Source: Polaromonas sp.
Lineage (GTDB): Bacteria > Pseudomonadota > Gammaproteobacteria > Burkholderiales > Burkholderiaceae_C
Length of the DNA: 64,000 nucleotides
Direction: 5' to 3'
NCBI RefSeq assembly: GCF_029945895.1
Contig: NZ_JAQSDL010000112.1
Coordinates: 1-64,000, forward strand
Position 1 is the first letter of the stretch. Every line of letters begins with the position of its first letter. The notes beneath the pieces are model-generated. The model saw only the letters and a program-made list of their open reading frames with translations. It was not told the DNA's origin and ran no database searches. The translations under genes and the position numbers were made by a program. Shown piece by piece: positions 62,820 through 64,000 of this stretch.

Positions 62820-63803
62820 TTACTTGACGTCAGCGATGCGCTTCATCAGGTCGGCGTACGGGGCGCCGTACTTGGCACGCACCGGTGCGGTGGCGTCAAA
62901 AAACAGCTTCTGGTCCACCTCGGTGAACTGCACACCGGCGGCCTTGAGCTTGACCGTGTAGTCGGCGACGCTCTTGTCCCACAATGCGCGCTGCTCGAAT
63001 TGGGCTTCGCGGCCGAACTTCTTGACCAGCGCCTGCTCTTCCTTGCTCAGCTTGTCCCAGGTCACCCTGGACATCACCAGCATTTCGGGAATGATCAGGT
63101 GGTTGGTCTGGGCGTAGTACTTGGTGCCGGTGGTGTAGTGGTTGGAGGTGAACAGGCTGGGCGGGTTGTTCTCGGCACCGTCGATCACGCCGGTCTGCAG
63201 GGCGCTGAAGACCTCGCCATACCCCATGGAAATGCCGTTGCCGCCCATGGCGTTCATGGTGTCGACAAACAGCGGGTTGCCCATCATGCGGACTTTCACG
63301 CCCTTGAGGTCGGCCGGGGTCTTGACCGGCTTCTTGGTGTACAGGTGGCGCGAGCCACCGTCCATCCAGGCCAGCGCCACCATGCGGGTCGGGCCGTTGG
63401 ACACCTTGTCGAGAATTTCCTGGCCGATGGGGCCGTCAATCACGGCGCGCATGTGGGCTTCGTTGCGGAACACAAACGGCATGTTGAAGACATTGACGTC
63501 GGGCACCACGGCACCCACAGGGCCCAGCGAGGTGCGCAGAATGTTGATGGCGCCGATCTGGGTCTGCTCGATCATGGTTTTTTCGTCGCCCAGCACGCTG
63601 CCGGGGTACATCTGCATCTTGAACTTGCCCTTGGTGGCGGCTTCAAGCTTCTTGCCCAGGCTTTCGGTGGCGACCACCGTCGGGTAGCCCGGCGGGTGTA
63701 CGTCGGCGGCCTTGAGGATGGTTTGTGCCTGCGCCGCCAGCGGCAAAGCGAAGGTGGCAGCGGCCAGGGCGGCCGAGGCGATCAGTTGTCTGCGGAAAGT
63801 CAT
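62820..63803 (-). CDS. dctP: TRAP transporter substrate-binding protein DctP (galactarate operon)
   Basis: A 327-residue receptor with signal peptide MTFRRQLIASAALAAATFALPLAAQA and the DctP fold (LKAADVHPPGYPTVVATESLGKKLE; GVKVRMMGNPLFVDTMNAMGGN with the ligand-binding Arg; GYGEVFSALQTGVIDGAENN). It matches the group found beside hexuronate/aldarate genes, so galactarate or glucarate is the probable ligand. The start at 63803 follows AGGAGA. Confidence 0.92.
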   Translation of the reverse strand: MTFRRQLIASAALAAATFALPLAAQAQTILKAADVHPPGYPTVVATESLGKKLEAATKGKFKMQMYPGSVLGDEKTMIEQTQIGAINILRTSLGPVGAVVPDVNVFNMPFVFRNEAHMRAVIDGPIGQEILDKVSNGPTRMVALAWMDGGSRHLYTKKPVKTPADLKGVKVRMMGNPLFVDTMNAMGGNGISMGYGEVFSALQTGVIDGAENNPPSLFTSNHYTTGTKYYAQTNHLIIPEMLVMSRVTWDKLSKEEQALVKKFGREAQFEQRALWDKSVADYTVKLKAAGVQFTEVDQKLFFDATAPVRAKYGAPYADLMKRIADVK

Positions 63804-63825
63804 GGTTGTCTCCTTGTAGGAATGG

Positions 63826-64000
63826 TTATGAATGACGGAGGGGAACAGGGGAAAACAGCGGCTCGGCCAGACCCCGCGCGCCGGGGCGCAGGGCGAACAG
63901 GCCACCGGCCAGCGGCTGGTCGGACAGGTCCACGCCGTGCGGGCGTATCGATGTGACGAACAGGGTGTCCAGCCCGGCGCCGCCGAAGGCGCACATGGCG
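63826..64000 (-). CDS. SMP-30/gluconolactonase family protein, C-terminal end (partial)
   Basis: The last 57 codons of a minus-strand gene run from the window edge to the TAA at 63826-63828. The peptide includes MCAFGGAGLDTLFVTSIR and DQPLAGGLFALRPGARG, the closing blade of SMP-30/regucalcin-type beta-propellers. These enzymes hydrolyse sugar-acid lactones. It lies 22 bp before dctP, so it is probably an earlier gene of the galactarate operon, opening galactaro- or glucarolactone. Confidence 0.85.
   Translation of the reverse strand, partial: AMCAFGGAGLDTLFVTSIRPHGVDLSDQPLAGGLFALRPGARGLAEPLFSPVPLRHS

Overview
The window reads as chromosomal DNA of a betaproteobacterium of the Comamonadaceae type (Polaromonas, Rhodoferax or Variovorax-like; inferred, not proven). 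The grounds are high GC, Bug-type (TctC) extracytoplasmic receptors, several TRAP transporters, a phasin, a very long RpoD with a Lys/Ala/Pro-rich N-terminus, and a protocatechuate 4,5-cleavage operon in the same gene order as the Comamonas pmd operon. No rRNA, tRNA, CRISPR array, insertion sequence or prophage was recognised.

Layout. 0-13 kb is core-like: phasin end, patatin-like lipoprotein, Fe(III)-binding protein behind a Fur-box-like site, an SDR 3-hydroxyacyl-CoA dehydrogenase behind a perfect 18-bp palindrome, gamma-glutamyltransferase, YihY/BrkB membrane protein, acyl-CoA ligase, then dnaG and rpoD. 13-32 kb is an aromatic-acid region. An operon on the minus strand (ModA-like protein, ligJ, ligK, ligI, ligA, ligB, ligC, aldo/keto reductase) is divergent from a LysR gene. 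Next come a DUF1932 dehydrogenase, a Bug receptor, a branched-chain-type ABC transporter (livFGMHJ), a GntR/FCD regulator and divergent vanAB with a MetE-like methyltransferase gene. Together these can take vanillate to protocatechuate and on to pyruvate plus oxaloacetate.

32-37.9 kb is a mixed accessory stretch: a winged-helix/nucleotidyltransferase pair that looks like a toxin-antitoxin module with an AT-rich operator, a thioredoxin-like protein, DUF296, a MazG-like protein, a hydrolase, DUF1801 and a DHFR-like protein. 37.9-47.5 kb is a defence locus in minus-strand order hsdR-hsdS-X-HNH-abiEi-abiEii-hsdM. It is a type I restriction-modification system whose methylase gene is split from hsdRS by an unknown gene, an HNH nuclease and a type IV AbiE toxin-antitoxin pair. 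This is the strongest candidate for an undescribed arrangement.

47.5-64 kb returns to metabolism: a glutathione S-transferase; a fused osmoprotectant receptor-permease; a DctPQM TRAP system with a CaiB-type CoA-transferase, an HMG-CoA-lyase-like enzyme and a divergent LysR; and a galactarate/glucarate operon (SMP-30 lactonase end, dctPQM, garD, garL, garR, Bug receptor).

Two themes run through the window. Fourteen copies of a ~55-bp dispersed repeat occur, 12 in the same orientation, one inside the dnaG reading frame and one supplying the stop codon of the yihY-like gene. A second palindromic repeat family occurs three times, one copy being in frame within hsdR.
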